The position numbers and the translations under genes were made by a program. A stretch of DNA of 47,568 nucleotides from Roseofilum reptotaenium CS-1145. Its GTDB lineage: Bacteria; Cyanobacteriota; Cyanobacteriia; Cyanobacteriales; Desertifilaceae. This document shows, piece after piece, positions 8,352-16,929 of this stretch. The notes under the pieces were generated by a model, which saw nothing but the letters and a program-made list of their open reading frames with translations, was not told where the DNA came from and made no database searches. The stretch spans positions 1 to 47,568 of the forward strand of contig NZ_JAQMUE010000024.1 in assembly GCF_028330985.1 (NCBI RefSeq). Reading direction: 5' to 3'. Each line of letters starts with the position of its first letter. Position 1 is the stretch's first letter.

Positions 8352-9719
8352 ATGGGCATTGCCACTGTTAACCCAGCAACGGGAGAAACTTGCGAAACCT
8401 TTTCCTCGCTCACAGATGCTGAACTAGAGCAGAAATTGGCTTTAGCACAACAAGCCTTTTTAGAGTATCGTCAGACTTCCTTTTCCCAAAGAGCGACTTG
8501 GCTCAAGCAAACAGCCGATATTGTGGAAGCAGACGCGGAAAGGTTTGGCAAAATTGTTACTATAGAAATGGGGAAACCCATTAAACAAGCGATCGCCGAA
8601 GTGAAAAAATGTGCCTTGGTTTGTCGCTACTATGCCGAGAACGCCAAAAATTTCCTCAGTCCCACCTATACCGAAACCGATGCGAGTCAAAGCTTTGTCG
8701 CTTACCATCCCTTGGGAGCCATTCTAGCAGTGATGCCTTGGAATTTTCCCTTCTGGCAAGTATTCCGCTTTGCGGCTCCCGCACTAATGGCTGGTAATGT
8801 GGGACTGCTCAAACATGCCTCCAATGTGCCCCAATGTGCGATCGCCCTGGAAGAGATTTTTACCCAAGGGGGTTTTCCTCCAGGAGCGTTCCAAACTTTG
8901 CTAGTTGGAGCAGATAAAGTCGCCCAAATTGTTGCTGATGACCGGGTAAAAGCCGCGACTTTAACCGGCTCAGAACCCGCTGGAGCGAGTTTAGCCTCCA
9001 TTGCCGGAAAACACATTAAAAAAACTGTCCTGGAACTCGGTGGAACTGACCCCTTCATTGTTTTAGAGAGCGCCGATCTGGAGGCGGCTGTCGCTACGGC
9101 TGTGATCGCTAGACTGCAAAACAATGGCCAATCTTGCATTGCGGCTAAACGGTTTATTCTGCTTGAGGCGATCGCCGATCGCTTCCAAAATACCTTGTTA
9201 GAACAATACCGTCAATTGAAGATCGGTGACCCCATGGACGAGCTGAATGATATCGGCCCCTTAGCGACTCCCAGCATCCTCACAGAACTCGATCAGCTCG
9301 TGCAAGCCTGTGTCAGTCAAGGTGCAGACGTTATTATTGGCGGTCAACCCTTGAGCGATCGCCCTGGGAACTACTACCCGCCCACCATTTTAGCCAACAT
9401 TCCCCCCGGAACTCCCGCAGATACCGAAGAATTTTTCGGCCCTGTTGCCTTACTGTTCCGAGTCAGAGATATTGACGAAGCCATTACCCTGGCTAACTCC
9501 ACGTCCCTAGGACTAGGGGCTAGCGCTTGGACCAATAATGAACCAGAGCGCGATCGTCTAATTCGCGACCTAGAAGCTGGAGCTGTCTTCATCAATGGCA
9601 TGGTCAAATCTGACCCCCGTCTCCCCTTCGGTGGCATCAAGCGATCGGGCTACGGCCGAGAACTGAGCGTCGAAGGCATCCGAGAATTTGTCAACCTCAA
9701 AACCGTTTGGATCAAGTAG
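8352..9719 (+). CDS. gabD: Succinate-semialdehyde dehydrogenase of the cyanobacterial TCA bypass
   Basis: 455 residues, aldehyde dehydrogenase superfamily. The general base Glu228 sits in LELGGTDPF and the catalytic nucleophile Cys262 in NNGQSCIAAKR. Other landmarks are MPWNFPFWQVFR and the C-terminal PFGGIKRSGYGRE. The length and the EMGKPIKQA segment match the short cyanobacterial SSADH (the Synechococcus 7002 A2771 type) rather than the ~480-residue E. coli GabD. It oxidises succinic semialdehyde to succinate, and is immediately followed by the decarboxylase that makes that semialdehyde. A GGAGA ribosome site lies just upstream of the ATG. The A2771 assignment is from published cyanobacterial work; substrate specificity here is inferred from context. 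Confidence 0.9.
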   Translation: MGIATVNPATGETCETFSSLTDAELEQKLALAQQAFLEYRQTSFSQRATWLKQTADIVEADAERFGKIVTIEMGKPIKQAIAEVKKCALVCRYYAENAKNFLSPTYTETDASQSFVAYHPLGAILAVMPWNFPFWQVFRFAAPALMAGNVGLLKHASNVPQCAIALEEIFTQGGFPPGAFQTLLVGADKVAQIVADDRVKAATLTGSEPAGASLASIAGKHIKKTVLELGGTDPFIVLESADLEAAVATAVIARLQNNGQSCIAAKRFILLEAIADRFQNTLLEQYRQLKIGDPMDELNDIGPLATPSILTELDQLVQACVSQGADVIIGGQPLSDRPGNYYPPTILANIPPGTPADTEEFFGPVALLFRVRDIDEAITLANSTSLGLGASAWTNNEPERDRLIRDLEAGAVFINGMVKSDPRLPFGGIKRSGYGRELSVEGIREFVNLKTVWIK

Positions 9720-9725
9720 AGGTAA

Positions 9726-9842
9726 GGGAATAGGGAATAGGGAATAGGGAATAGGAAAAACCGTATTTTCCTTATCTCCCCATCCCCCCATCTCCCTATC
9801 CCCCTATCCCCCCATCTCCCTATCCCCCTATCCCCCCATCCC
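9726..9842. repeat. Heptameric and C-rich short tandem repeats between SSADH and decarboxylase genes
   Basis: Four perfect GGGAATA units (9726-9753) are followed by a CT-rich tract (~9774-9842) made of TCCCCCTA, TCCCCCCA and TCTCCCTA variants, in which a ~24-bp unit appears twice. The G-rich and C-rich halves could pair imperfectly in RNA. Such short tandemly repeated sequences are common in filamentous cyanobacteria. The tract ends 6 bases before the next start codon and leaves no purine-rich ribosome binding site there. Confidence 0.8.
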
Positions 9843-9848
9843 ATTCCC

Positions 9849-11486
9849 ATGAATACCGCAGAATTACTAATCCGTTGTTTAGAAAACGAAGGCGTTAAAT
9901 ACATCTTTGGACTTCCTGGAGAAGAAAATATGGCAGTGTTAAAAGCACTGACTAAATCCTCCATTCAATTTATTACCACCCGCCACGAACAAGGCGCAGC
10001 CTTCATGGCCGATGTTTATGGTCGTCTCACGGGTAAAGCTGGCATTTGCCTGTCCACCCTTGGCCCAGGAGCCACAAACCTAATGACCGGGGTTGCTGAT
10101 GCCAACCTTGATGGCGCTCCCCTAGTCGCCATTACCGGCCAAGTGGGGACAGACCGGATGCATATTGAATCCCATCAATATCTCGATCTGGTCTCCATGT
10201 TTACTGCTGTAACCAAGTGGAATACCCAAATTGTGCGCCCCAGCAATACGAGGGAAATTGTGCGCCGAGCCTTCAAAATTGCCCAAACGGAAAAACCGGG
10301 AGCAGTTCATATTGATTTACCCGAAAATATTGCTGACATGCCAGCAGAAGGCGACCCCTTAAAACGAGATAAAATAGATAAGTTTTATTCGGCTTATCAT
10401 AGCCTCAATGAAGCCGCTTTAGTGATTTCTAAAGCCAAATTCCCCATGATTTTAGTGGGCAATGGAGCCATTCGAGCTAATGCTCACGAAGCCCTAACAG
10501 AGTTTGCTACCCATTTGAATATTCCAGTGGCTAATACCTTTATGGGCAAAGGCGCAATTCCCTATACTCATCCCTTATCCCTCTGGACAACCGGATTAAA
10601 ACAACGAGATTTTATCAGTTGTGCTTTTGATCGTACCGATTTAGTGATTGCTATTGGCTACGATTTGATTGAATATTCCCCGAAAAAATGGAATCCTAAT
10701 AACAAAATTCCTATCATTCATATTGGGGCCAAACCAGCCGAAATTGATAGCAGCTATATTCCCGAAGTGGAAGTGGTAGGAGATATTTCAGATTCACTTT
10801 TGGAAATTTTGCGGCGCTGCGAGCGGTCAGAAAAACCCGATCCCTATATTCATCAATTGCGCTCGGAAATTCGTGAAGATTACGAACAATATGCCAACGA
10901 TCCAGGGTTCCCAGTCAAACCCCAAAAAATCATCTATGATTTGCGGCAAGTGATGGAGCCAGAAGATATTGCTATTTCGGATGTGGGCGCTCACAAAATG
11001 TGGATGGCTCGCCATTATCACTGCGATCGCCCCAATACCTGTATTATTTCTAACGGATTTGCAGCCATGGGAATTGCCATTCCAGGGGCGATCGCCGCGA
11101 AGCTAGTTTATCCCGATCGCAACGTTGTCGCCGTTACTGGTGATGGGGGATTCATGATGAACTGCCAAGAACTCGAAACCGCTCTGAGAGTGGGAACCCC
11201 CTTTGTGACTATCATCTTTAATGATGGCGGTTATGGCTTAATTGAGTGGAAGCAGGAAGACCAATATGGCGAATCTGCCTTCATTAAATTTACTAACCCT
11301 GATTTCGTTAAATTGGCGGAAAGTATGGGATTAAAAGGATACCGAGTAGACGCTTCGGAAAACTTATTACCCATCCTCAAAGAAGCTTTAGAACAAGACG
11401 TTCCTGCTGTGATTGACTGCCCTGTAGATTATCGAGAAAATGCTCGCTTTAGCAAAAAATCCGGGGGCTTAAGTTGTCCTATTTAG
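9849..11486 (+). CDS. 2-Oxoglutarate decarboxylase (ThDP-dependent, acetolactate synthase-like)
   Basis: 545 residues, pyruvate decarboxylase/acetolactate synthase fold. Glu47 in TTRHEQGAAFMADVYGR is the cofactor-activating glutamate. The ThDP/Mg motif runs from GDGGFMMN (Gly431) to FNDGGYG (Asn458). It lacks a regulatory partner and is paired with SSADH, which matches the Synechococcus 7002 A2770/A2771 pair shown to convert 2-oxoglutarate to succinic semialdehyde and close the cyanobacterial TCA cycle. A true acetolactate synthase is the main alternative and the probable database name, but the synteny with SSADH argues against it. The C-rich repeat immediately upstream means translation starts without a clear Shine-Dalgarno sequence. 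Confidence 0.88.
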   Translation: MNTAELLIRCLENEGVKYIFGLPGEENMAVLKALTKSSIQFITTRHEQGAAFMADVYGRLTGKAGICLSTLGPGATNLMTGVADANLDGAPLVAITGQVGTDRMHIESHQYLDLVSMFTAVTKWNTQIVRPSNTREIVRRAFKIAQTEKPGAVHIDLPENIADMPAEGDPLKRDKIDKFYSAYHSLNEAALVISKAKFPMILVGNGAIRANAHEALTEFATHLNIPVANTFMGKGAIPYTHPLSLWTTGLKQRDFISCAFDRTDLVIAIGYDLIEYSPKKWNPNNKIPIIHIGAKPAEIDSSYIPEVEVVGDISDSLLEILRRCERSEKPDPYIHQLRSEIREDYEQYANDPGFPVKPQKIIYDLRQVMEPEDIAISDVGAHKMWMARHYHCDRPNTCIISNGFAAMGIAIPGAIAAKLVYPDRNVVAVTGDGGFMMNCQELETALRVGTPFVTIIFNDGGYGLIEWKQEDQYGESAFIKFTNPDFVKLAESMGLKGYRVDASENLLPILKEALEQDVPAVIDCPVDYRENARFSKKSGGLSCPI

Positions 11487-11569
11487 ATGCTTTAGGGTAT
11501 GGAGATCGCTTGTAAGGTAAACTTGCAGGCGATCGCTATATCAATTAAAAATTAAAAATGGGTATGGCT

Positions 11570-11638
11570 TATAGCGCAAAGTGCTGTATTGCCTACTGCC
11601 TATTGCCTATTGCCTATTGCCTATTGCTTTGCGCTATA
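11570..11638. repeat. 69-bp inverted-repeat element TATAGCGCAAAG...CTTTGCGCTATA with TTGCCTA repeats in its loop
   Basis: Perfect 12-bp arms (11570-11581 and 11627-11638) enclose a 45-nt loop made largely of TTGCCTA heptamers. It sits between two convergent genes and touches the stop codon of the minus-strand protease gene at 11639. It could act as a bidirectional transcript end. The TATAGCGC ends are shared with elements at 152-170 and 34919-35010, which suggests a MITE-like family. Confidence 0.75.
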
Positions 11639-12082
11639 TTACAAAATAGTTAGATAAGTTTCTGTTGGAGTAATCGGTAAAGGTTTTAAAGTACGATTAT
11701 TTAAGTCTATTTCTAAACCTAACAATTCCAAGGGAATAACACCTAAAAGAGGGTCTCGACCTCCTGGTAATGCTAAACACTCAAAGGTTCCTTGGCGATC
11801 GCCAATTGATAGGGTCGCATCCCGGAAAATCCCAGCTTTACCGATTCCCATAGCAGTTGCCACGTCAACTTCCCGCAGAAGTCTGAGTCCGAGTTGAGCG
11901 ATCGCCTCTTCTGGCAAGCATAAGGTCGTCGCACCAGTGTCAACTAATACGTCTTTTAGAGTGATTGACCGGATTTGATCTTCAGCAATTACCCCAGCTT
12001 CTGCTAAAATCTCATCAGCGCGATTGGTAACGGTTAGGTTGGTGAATACTTTTCCCATGCTACTGTCCTTCGTCTGGCTCAT
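11639..12082 (-). CDS. Retropepsin-like (clan AA) aspartyl protease family protein
   Basis: 147 residues. The single catalytic motif VDTGATTLCLPEEAI is the retroviral-type D-T/S-G signature, and the C-terminal part carries LLGVIPLELLGLEID, the matching hydrophobic-glycine strand. Bacterial members are one-domain proteases expected to work as dimers; their substrates are unknown. The start could be 12082 or the inner ATG (MGKVF) at 12058, which keeps the whole domain. No signal peptide is visible, so it is probably cytosolic. It lies upstream of nothing co-directional within 70 bp and shares strand with the Uma2 gene behind it. In cyanobacteria such genes often sit among toxin-like small genes. 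Confidence 0.8.
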   Translation of the reverse strand: MSQTKDSSMGKVFTNLTVTNRADEILAEAGVIAEDQIRSITLKDVLVDTGATTLCLPEEAIAQLGLRLLREVDVATAMGIGKAGIFRDATLSIGDRQGTFECLALPGGRDPLLGVIPLELLGLEIDLNNRTLKPLPITPTETYLTIL

Positions 12083-12153
12083 GTTGGTTCACTCTGTTGA
12101 TCTTAGTACTGTATTTTTGCTAGGGAACGAAAGATTACATTCATTACAGATTT

Positions 12154-12735
12154 CTACAGGCAATCGCTGCTCTCTTCATCCGTAAATACAGGCGGCCAAA
12201 TTTCGTTAATTTTTATTGACCAACCTGGTAAAAGTTTGGGAATCGTTAGCTCTTGTTTATCTCGTAAAACAATCGGTTCAGCATTCGCGCGATAAACGGT
12301 TACTGTTTGCCGATCGGGATCGATCAGGAGACCAACCAAACTACCGAGACTGAGGAATAATTTAACTTTGTCTTCGAGTGATTTTATGCGATCGCTTTGA
12401 GATTTGATTTCAACGACTAAATCGGGAACCAGATCGCCGAAATAACGAGGGGTTGTTTTCAGTCGTGCAGCACGTACAAAGGAAACATCCGGTGCTTTGA
12501 GGTCTCTATTGGGTAAGATGAAGCCACCAGAGGAATTAAAAACTCGTCCTAAACGTCGAGGATAAACCCAAATTGCGAGTAAACTAGAGAATAGAACGGT
12601 TATTTCACTAGAAACAATATCTGAAGGCCCCATAACAATAATTTTTCCATCTTCAAGTTCTAAACGGTAATCTTGGCCAGATGCCTCGAGAATAGCCTGT
12701 ACTTTTTCAAGGTCTTTTATGCTCATGCATGACAT
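12154..12735 (-). CDS. Uma2 family (DUF820) putative endonuclease
   Basis: 193 residues. A PD-(D/E)xK-type nuclease fold is suggested by the acidic APDVSFVRAARL, the core PDLVVEIKSQSDR (D...E-x-K) and the LGWLIDP-like LVGLLIDPDRQTVTVYR. Uma2 proteins are extremely numerous in filamentous cyanobacteria and their role is unknown. All three expected catalytic positions are present, so this copy looks intact, unlike the frameshifted copy at 41810-42356. It starts at tandem-type ATGs (MSCMSIKDLEK); the second ATG at 12726 is equally possible. Confidence 0.85.
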   Translation of the reverse strand: MSCMSIKDLEKVQAILEASGQDYRLELEDGKIIVMGPSDIVSSEITVLFSSLLAIWVYPRRLGRVFNSSGGFILPNRDLKAPDVSFVRAARLKTTPRYFGDLVPDLVVEIKSQSDRIKSLEDKVKLFLSLGSLVGLLIDPDRQTVTVYRANAEPIVLRDKQELTIPKLLPGWSIKINEIWPPVFTDEESSDCL

Positions 12736-12879
12736 AATTGAATCTCCTGGATAGGCGACAAGAGCTATGTTAATTCTAGCGATGCACGCTGGTAATGGGT
12801 AATTGGAACCTCGATAATGGGTAATGCTGGTTTTCGTTTAAAATCGCTAAGTGCTGTATATTAAATATGCAGAGGTTAA

Positions 12880-13458
12880 ATGTATCAAGTTATGGCTGAG
12901 TTAAATCGGGTCATTCGGATACTGAAAAATCAATTACGAGCCATATTATCCAATCCTATCCGGACTCGGCTTCTCGATCCCTATTATCGGTTTCAATCCT
13001 TGGAAGAAATCGCTTTAGCAGCTCAATTTGGGGTTAAAATTGATGTCAATCAAGCCACGGTAGATGATTGGTTACGGTTACCTCTTTTATCGATTCATCA
13101 GGCGCGATCGCTCGTTACTCTCACTCAAACAGGAGTACAATTCTACCGTTTAGAAGATATTGCTGCAGCCCTAGCTTTACCCGTGAAACGATTACGTCCA
13201 ATTGAGCCGATTTTACAGTTTTGTTATTACGATCGCAGCCTGGAGTTAAATGTGAATCAAGCTTCTTTAGAGGAACTTTTACAAATTCCTGTCATCGATC
13301 GCCCTCTGGCTGAAGCAATGATTACCCAGAGAGAGCATCAGAGAGACTATCAAGATTGGGTGGATTTTCAACGTCGTCTAAGTTTATCTGGAGAGCAAAT
13401 TACGGCCTTGCTCCCCTATTTACGATTTATTGCGTCTAAATCAATCAATGACGAATAA
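12880..13458 (+). CDS. Helix-hairpin-helix (ComEA-like) protein
   Basis: 192 residues with two copies of a helix-hairpin-helix unit: IDVNQATVDDWLRLPLLS (about residue 53) and LNVNQASLEELLQIPVID (about residue 125). Each has the V-N-x-A-s-xx-L-xx-lP pattern of ComEA/PulG-type DNA-binding repeats. No secretion signal is seen, so it is not a classical ComEA competence receptor. It probably binds nucleic acid or acts as a structural domain in the cytosol. Its last 14 bases overlap the 3' end of the convergent signal peptidase gene, a tight arrangement that leaves no room for a terminator between them. Confidence 0.7.
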   Translation: MYQVMAELNRVIRILKNQLRAILSNPIRTRLLDPYYRFQSLEEIALAAQFGVKIDVNQATVDDWLRLPLLSIHQARSLVTLTQTGVQFYRLEDIAAALALPVKRLRPIEPILQFCYYDRSLELNVNQASLEELLQIPVIDRPLAEAMITQREHQRDYQDWVDFQRRLSLSGEQITALLPYLRFIASKSINDE

Positions 13459-14017
13459 TGTCTAGACGATCTAGGGGCCAAAAGCGAACAACAGCGCGAC
13501 CTATAATATTTTCCTGGGGTAAGAACTTCCAAATATGGGAATCATTACTATCGTTGCGGTTGTCTCCCATAACAAACAATCGTCCTTCGGGAACTTGTTC
13601 TGGCCCCCACTGATATTCTGGCGGTTCAGCAATATAATCTTCTTGAATGGGTCGATCATTCAGATACACTTTACCTCCAGAAACTTCGATAGTCTGCCCC
13701 GGTTGACCAATAACTCGTTTAATAAAGGCTTGATCTTTGCGATATCCTTGAGCTTGGAGTTGGGGTGGGGGTTCAAAAACAACAATATCACCCGTTTCAG
13801 GGGGATGGAAATGATAGGAAACCTTTTCAATCACCAGGCGATCGCCGACTGCTAAGGTAGGAAACATAGAATCTGACGGAATAAAGCGGGGTTCGGCGAT
13901 CGCTGTCCGCACCAATAGAGCTATAATCGCTGCGATCGCGATAATCACCACATTTTCCCGGTGCTGATTCCATACTTTCCCCAAACCCGAAAGAGAGGAT
14001 TTTGAAGGTTCTGTCAT
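13445..14017 (-). CDS. lepB: Signal peptidase I
   Basis: 190 residues, S26 family. One N-terminal membrane segment (VVIIAIAAIIALLVRTAI, residues ~23-40) is followed by the catalytic Ser50 in IPSDSMFPTL and the general base Lys100 in AFIKRVIGQPGQ. The box GRLFVMGDNRNDSNDS follows. It cleaves Sec signal peptides at the outer face of the plasma or thylakoid membrane. Cyanobacteria usually have two copies, and this short type with one transmembrane segment fits. Upstream genes on this strand are separated by ~150 bp. The 3' end overlaps the convergent HhH gene by 14 bp. Confidence 0.95.
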   Translation of the reverse strand: MTEPSKSSLSGLGKVWNQHRENVVIIAIAAIIALLVRTAIAEPRFIPSDSMFPTLAVGDRLVIEKVSYHFHPPETGDIVVFEPPPQLQAQGYRKDQAFIKRVIGQPGQTIEVSGGKVYLNDRPIQEDYIAEPPEYQWGPEQVPEGRLFVMGDNRNDSNDSHIWKFLPQENIIGRAVVRFWPLDRLDIIRH

Positions 14018-14169
14018 TTCAATTAATAATGAAAATTTTATATCACAAGTCTCTCATTTTACCTAATTGCAGGTTATTCTCGCAATACCTATCGTCAAAC
14101 GTTACTTCTTTTCGAGGGGATATACTCTAGGAGCAAATTTGCTCCTAGGGAAAAAGTCAGCAAATCTTA

Positions 14170-14577
14170 TTAAGGATGAGGGGCACTCGGATCTAAGAGG
14201 TGCTGTTTATAAGCTGCCCATCCACCATATTTAGAAATATCTGGCCAACCATAGCTTTCAATCAGTTTTTGAGGGTAAAGCATAGCAGAAATTTCTGAGC
14301 CATCTTCTAGTTTTATTTGACCTTCATATAATCCAGGCGGTTCATTGGCCATCAGATTATTATATTGCTCAATCGTAAGTTCATAAATTTCTCCCGGAAT
14401 CGAAATTCCACCTTCAGAAACCTCATAAATTCCTGGATGCAAATCGTCAACAGAATAGAGGCGATAGAGCGGTAAAGTTTGGGTGGCACAAATCAAATTT
14501 GCACCTTGAAGATTTTGATGATCGGGTTGTCCAGTAAGGGCTGAACCACAAATAAAAAAATGTTTAGTGTCTACCAT
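14170..14577 (-). CDS. Gamma-glutamylcyclotransferase/allophanate hydrolase C-domain-like protein
   Basis: 135 residues. The start FFICGSALTGQPDHQNLQGA resembles the small GGCT/AIG2-like fold that also forms the C-terminal domain of allophanate hydrolase (AtzF). ISIPGEIYELTIEQYNNLMANEPPGLYEG is the matching segment with a conserved E-P-P-G-L. Free-standing cyanobacterial proteins of this type have no settled function. The ATG follows a weak purine stretch. It is in the same direction as the DUF445 gene upstream (45 bp gap), so the two may share a transcript. A catalytic role is not certain because the active glutamate of GGCTs cannot be placed by eye. Confidence 0.6.
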   Translation of the reverse strand: MVDTKHFFICGSALTGQPDHQNLQGANLICATQTLPLYRLYSVDDLHPGIYEVSEGGISIPGEIYELTIEQYNNLMANEPPGLYEGQIKLEDGSEISAMLYPQKLIESYGWPDISKYGGWAAYKQHLLDPSAPHP

Positions 14578-14622
14578 GGTTTAAGAGATTTTCAATGTAT
14601 ATTAGACTGGCTAAATTCCATT

Positions 14623-15852
14623 CTATTTTAACAATAAGAAACTGACTTGTAAACAGCCAACGATCACCCCTAATATGCCACCTAAGTTCACAATGGCTTG
14701 TAATTCACTGCGGACAATTCCATTAATTGCCATTTCTAAATTAGCGGGAGAAGTGGAATTAACACGGTCGATAATCACCTGATCGATATCTAAAATGGGA
14801 ATAACTTGGGCAATAATCAATTCCATATCTTTTTCTAAGTAGCGGTCTAAAACCAGCGCTAGTTCTTGGCTAACAATTTCTAAGGACGATTGCATAATAC
14901 TCGAATTTTGCAGTCGAGTTAAGATTAAAGTCGCAATATTTTCCCAGTTAATAGAGTTACCTAAACCTTGAATTAAGTCTGATCCTCGTTCTTGTAAATA
15001 AATTCTGACACTGTGCCGGATATTTTTACGCAGTTGTCGCACGGTGAGAACGGGTAAATTTTGTAGGGAAAGACTTTGTAACCATTGTTTAATCTTACGC
15101 TGAATCGCTAAAGCATCTATGAGTTCTTTTATTTTTTGGTTAGCTTCTTCCCGTTCATCTAAACAGTAGTTGCGGAGACGATGTAAGGCGTTTTTTAGCC
15201 CTAGGAGGTTGGCAACGACCCAGTAAGTGCCGCTGGTTTTTTCTCGAAATCCTTCATCAATGATTTGAATATTGTAGTCCGTGAGAAAGTCAATTAGGGC
15301 TTGGCGAATGGTATTCGGGGGACAGACGACATGAAAGAGCCATTCACACAGCGATCGCGCCTGAACTTCCGTTAAACTAAAATCTAACAAGACTTGATCG
15401 AAGATATGATTAATCTGGTCTTCAAGAAAATCTTCTCGCCGAGCTAACACCCGAATTAAGCGGGGTAGAGATTGACCCAGTAAATCTTTGAGGATGCCAG
15501 CGAGAATTTTAATTGTTTTTTGTTCTTTATCGGCCTCTAGCTGCTTTAGGGCTAACTGGAGTAACCAGAGAATAGCCGCTTGAGTGCGCTCAGTTTGTAA
15601 TAAGCGACGGGCTAAATTTTGGAGTTCCCTGGGGGTGAGTAAAGACCCCATGATCGTATCAGCAACTCTTTGAGCTAACCGTCCTTGGTTACTGGGAATT
15701 AAACCGGGAGTAAAGGGGAGTTTCCGTTTACCAATATAAATCGCTCGATAGGGACGAAAGAGCATTTTAATGGCTAAATCATTGGTAAAGTAGCCAATAA
15801 TGCCACCGGCAATGGGAGGAGTGATGTATATCCAAAGATCTAGAAAACGCAA
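14623..15852 (-). CDS. DUF445 family membrane protein
   Basis: 409 residues. The hallmark N-terminus [21 protein letters not shown] and [20 protein letters not shown] are present, with a C-terminal hydrophobic segment ([19 protein letters not shown]). Between them is a long, charged, helical region (residues ~90-360), typical of this family. It is probably anchored at both ends in the membrane with a large soluble middle; the function of DUF445 proteins is unknown. It is separated from menG by a ~270-bp gap and from the downstream GGCT-like gene by only 45 bp. Confidence 0.88.
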   Translation of the reverse strand: MRFLDLWIYITPPIAGGIIGYFTNDLAIKMLFRPYRAIYIGKRKLPFTPGLIPSNQGRLAQRVADTIMGSLLTPRELQNLARRLLQTERTQAAILWLLQLALKQLEADKEQKTIKILAGILKDLLGQSLPRLIRVLARREDFLEDQINHIFDQVLLDFSLTEVQARSLCEWLFHVVCPPNTIRQALIDFLTDYNIQIIDEGFREKTSGTYWVVANLLGLKNALHRLRNYCLDEREEANQKIKELIDALAIQRKIKQWLQSLSLQNLPVLTVRQLRKNIRHSVRIYLQERGSDLIQGLGNSINWENIATLILTRLQNSSIMQSSLEIVSQELALVLDRYLEKDMELIIAQVIPILDIDQVIIDRVNSTSPANLEMAINGIVRSELQAIVNLGGILGVIVGCLQVSFLLLK

Positions 15853-16124
15853 GGCTAAGACTAGGAATCAAGAGCAATAGTGGGAGCATGGAATCCCCCT
15901 TTTGAAAAAGAGGGAGGAAAGGCGAGCCGCTCATTTGACCGTCGTTGATCTCGAATCATGGAGATAATCCTTTTCGAGAAAAGTTGTGAGTCCCTAAGAC
16001 CACCAAAAGCGTTGTGTCTCGCAACGACGCGATGCTTCCCCCAAAGAAGCCAACAGATAATTCGGACTAGGGAAACACTTAACAAGTGTTATCGTTTTTG
16101 GCTCATGGTCTAATCACCTCTTAG
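15853..16124. other. Non-coding gap between DUF445 and menG genes
   Basis: I see no convincing gene here; a 74-codon minus-strand frame lacks a ribosome site and family-like sequence. It contains an inverted repeat AACACTT-AAC-AAGTGTT (16074-16090) followed on the plus strand by a short T run (16095-16099). This may be a transcription stop or a decayed mobile element. Confidence 0.4.
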
Positions 16125-16850
16125 TTAGATTTTTGGGAATCCAAGCTGCGTCTCTTTAGAGTGCAGAAGGTGACCAGATTTGGTAGCGACCAATACTCCC
16201 ATCATACCGCCTGCGATCGGATAATGAACAGCGTGGGCAAATCCTGCTTGGTAGGCGAGTTTAACTTGTTCGGAGCCGAGGGGGAAGCGCTGGAGACTGG
16301 GGATAATGTAGGCGTATTCTTCTGTAAGTCCTTGTTGTTGGGCGTAAGGAACGACAATTTGATTCAGATACCACTGTTGAAATTGCTCGAGTAGGGGTTG
16401 GCTGGGACGATGGAAGTCCAGGATAGCAGCCGTTGCACCGGGTTTGAGGACACGATGGAGTTCTTGCAAGGCTTGGGGAATACTACAGACGTTGCGGAGT
16501 CCATAGCCCATGGTGGCAGCATTAAAGGTATGATCGCTGAAGGGAAGATGGAGGACATCCGCTTCCACCCACTCGATGGGAGTCCAGGTATAGTGATGTT
16601 GGGCGATCGCCAACAAATTCTGACAAAAGTCTACCCCATACACTTGACCGCTAGATCCCACTTGTCGAGCTAATAACCGCGTCAGATCGCCACTTCCACA
16701 GCATAAATCGATCGCCACCGAGCCGGGTTTTGCTCCACTCCACTGAACTGTCATTTGTTTCCAAATGCGATGTTGCCCTAAACTGAACCAGTCGTTCATC
16801 TGGTCATAAACTGGAGCAATACGATTAAAGATATCCTGAACCTGAGGCAT
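16125..16850 (-). CDS. menG: 2-phytyl-1,4-naphthoquinone (demethylphylloquinone) methyltransferase, UbiE/MenG family
   Basis: 241 residues, class I SAM methyltransferase. Early UbiE signature FNRIAPVYDQMNDWFSLGQH, SAM motif VAIDLCCGSGDLTRLLA, and the family box ATMGYGLRNV with LHRVLKPGATAAILDF. In cyanobacteria it catalyses the last methylation of phylloquinone, the photosystem I quinone, in the membrane-associated menaquinone-like pathway. The C-terminal tail after GGMMGVLVATK is slightly longer than usual. AGGCAATA-type heptamer repeats lie immediately upstream of the start. A respiratory menaquinone role is the alternative but unlikely in a phototroph. Confidence 0.93.
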   Translation of the reverse strand: MPQVQDIFNRIAPVYDQMNDWFSLGQHRIWKQMTVQWSGAKPGSVAIDLCCGSGDLTRLLARQVGSSGQVYGVDFCQNLLAIAQHHYTWTPIEWVEADVLHLPFSDHTFNAATMGYGLRNVCSIPQALQELHRVLKPGATAAILDFHRPSQPLLEQFQQWYLNQIVVPYAQQQGLTEEYAYIIPSLQRFPLGSEQVKLAYQAGFAHAVHYPIAGGMMGVLVATKSGHLLHSKETQLGFPKI

Positions 16851-16862
16851 GAGTCATTGAAA

Positions 16863-16902
16863 GGCAATAGGCAAATAAAGGCAATAGGCAATAGGCAAAT
16901 AA
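16863..16902. repeat. Short tandem repeat (GGCAATA / GGCAAATA units)
   Basis: About five imperfect copies of GGCAATA and GGCAAATA lie between the response-regulator gene and menG, on the upstream side of menG. It is another member of the heptamer repeats seen at 9726, 11590 and about 27484. Confidence 0.75.
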
Positions 16903-16929
16903 TTCAGAAGTCCCCGAGTCCCCCATCCT

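Noticed and set aside
9720-9848. CRISPR-like repeat array
   Set aside because: The repeats are heptamers without spacers of constant length; they are short tandem repeats.
15861-16085. 74-codon minus-strand frame between DUF445 and menG
   Set aside because: No ribosome site, no family-like pattern and low-complexity basic residues; it looks like chance or debris.
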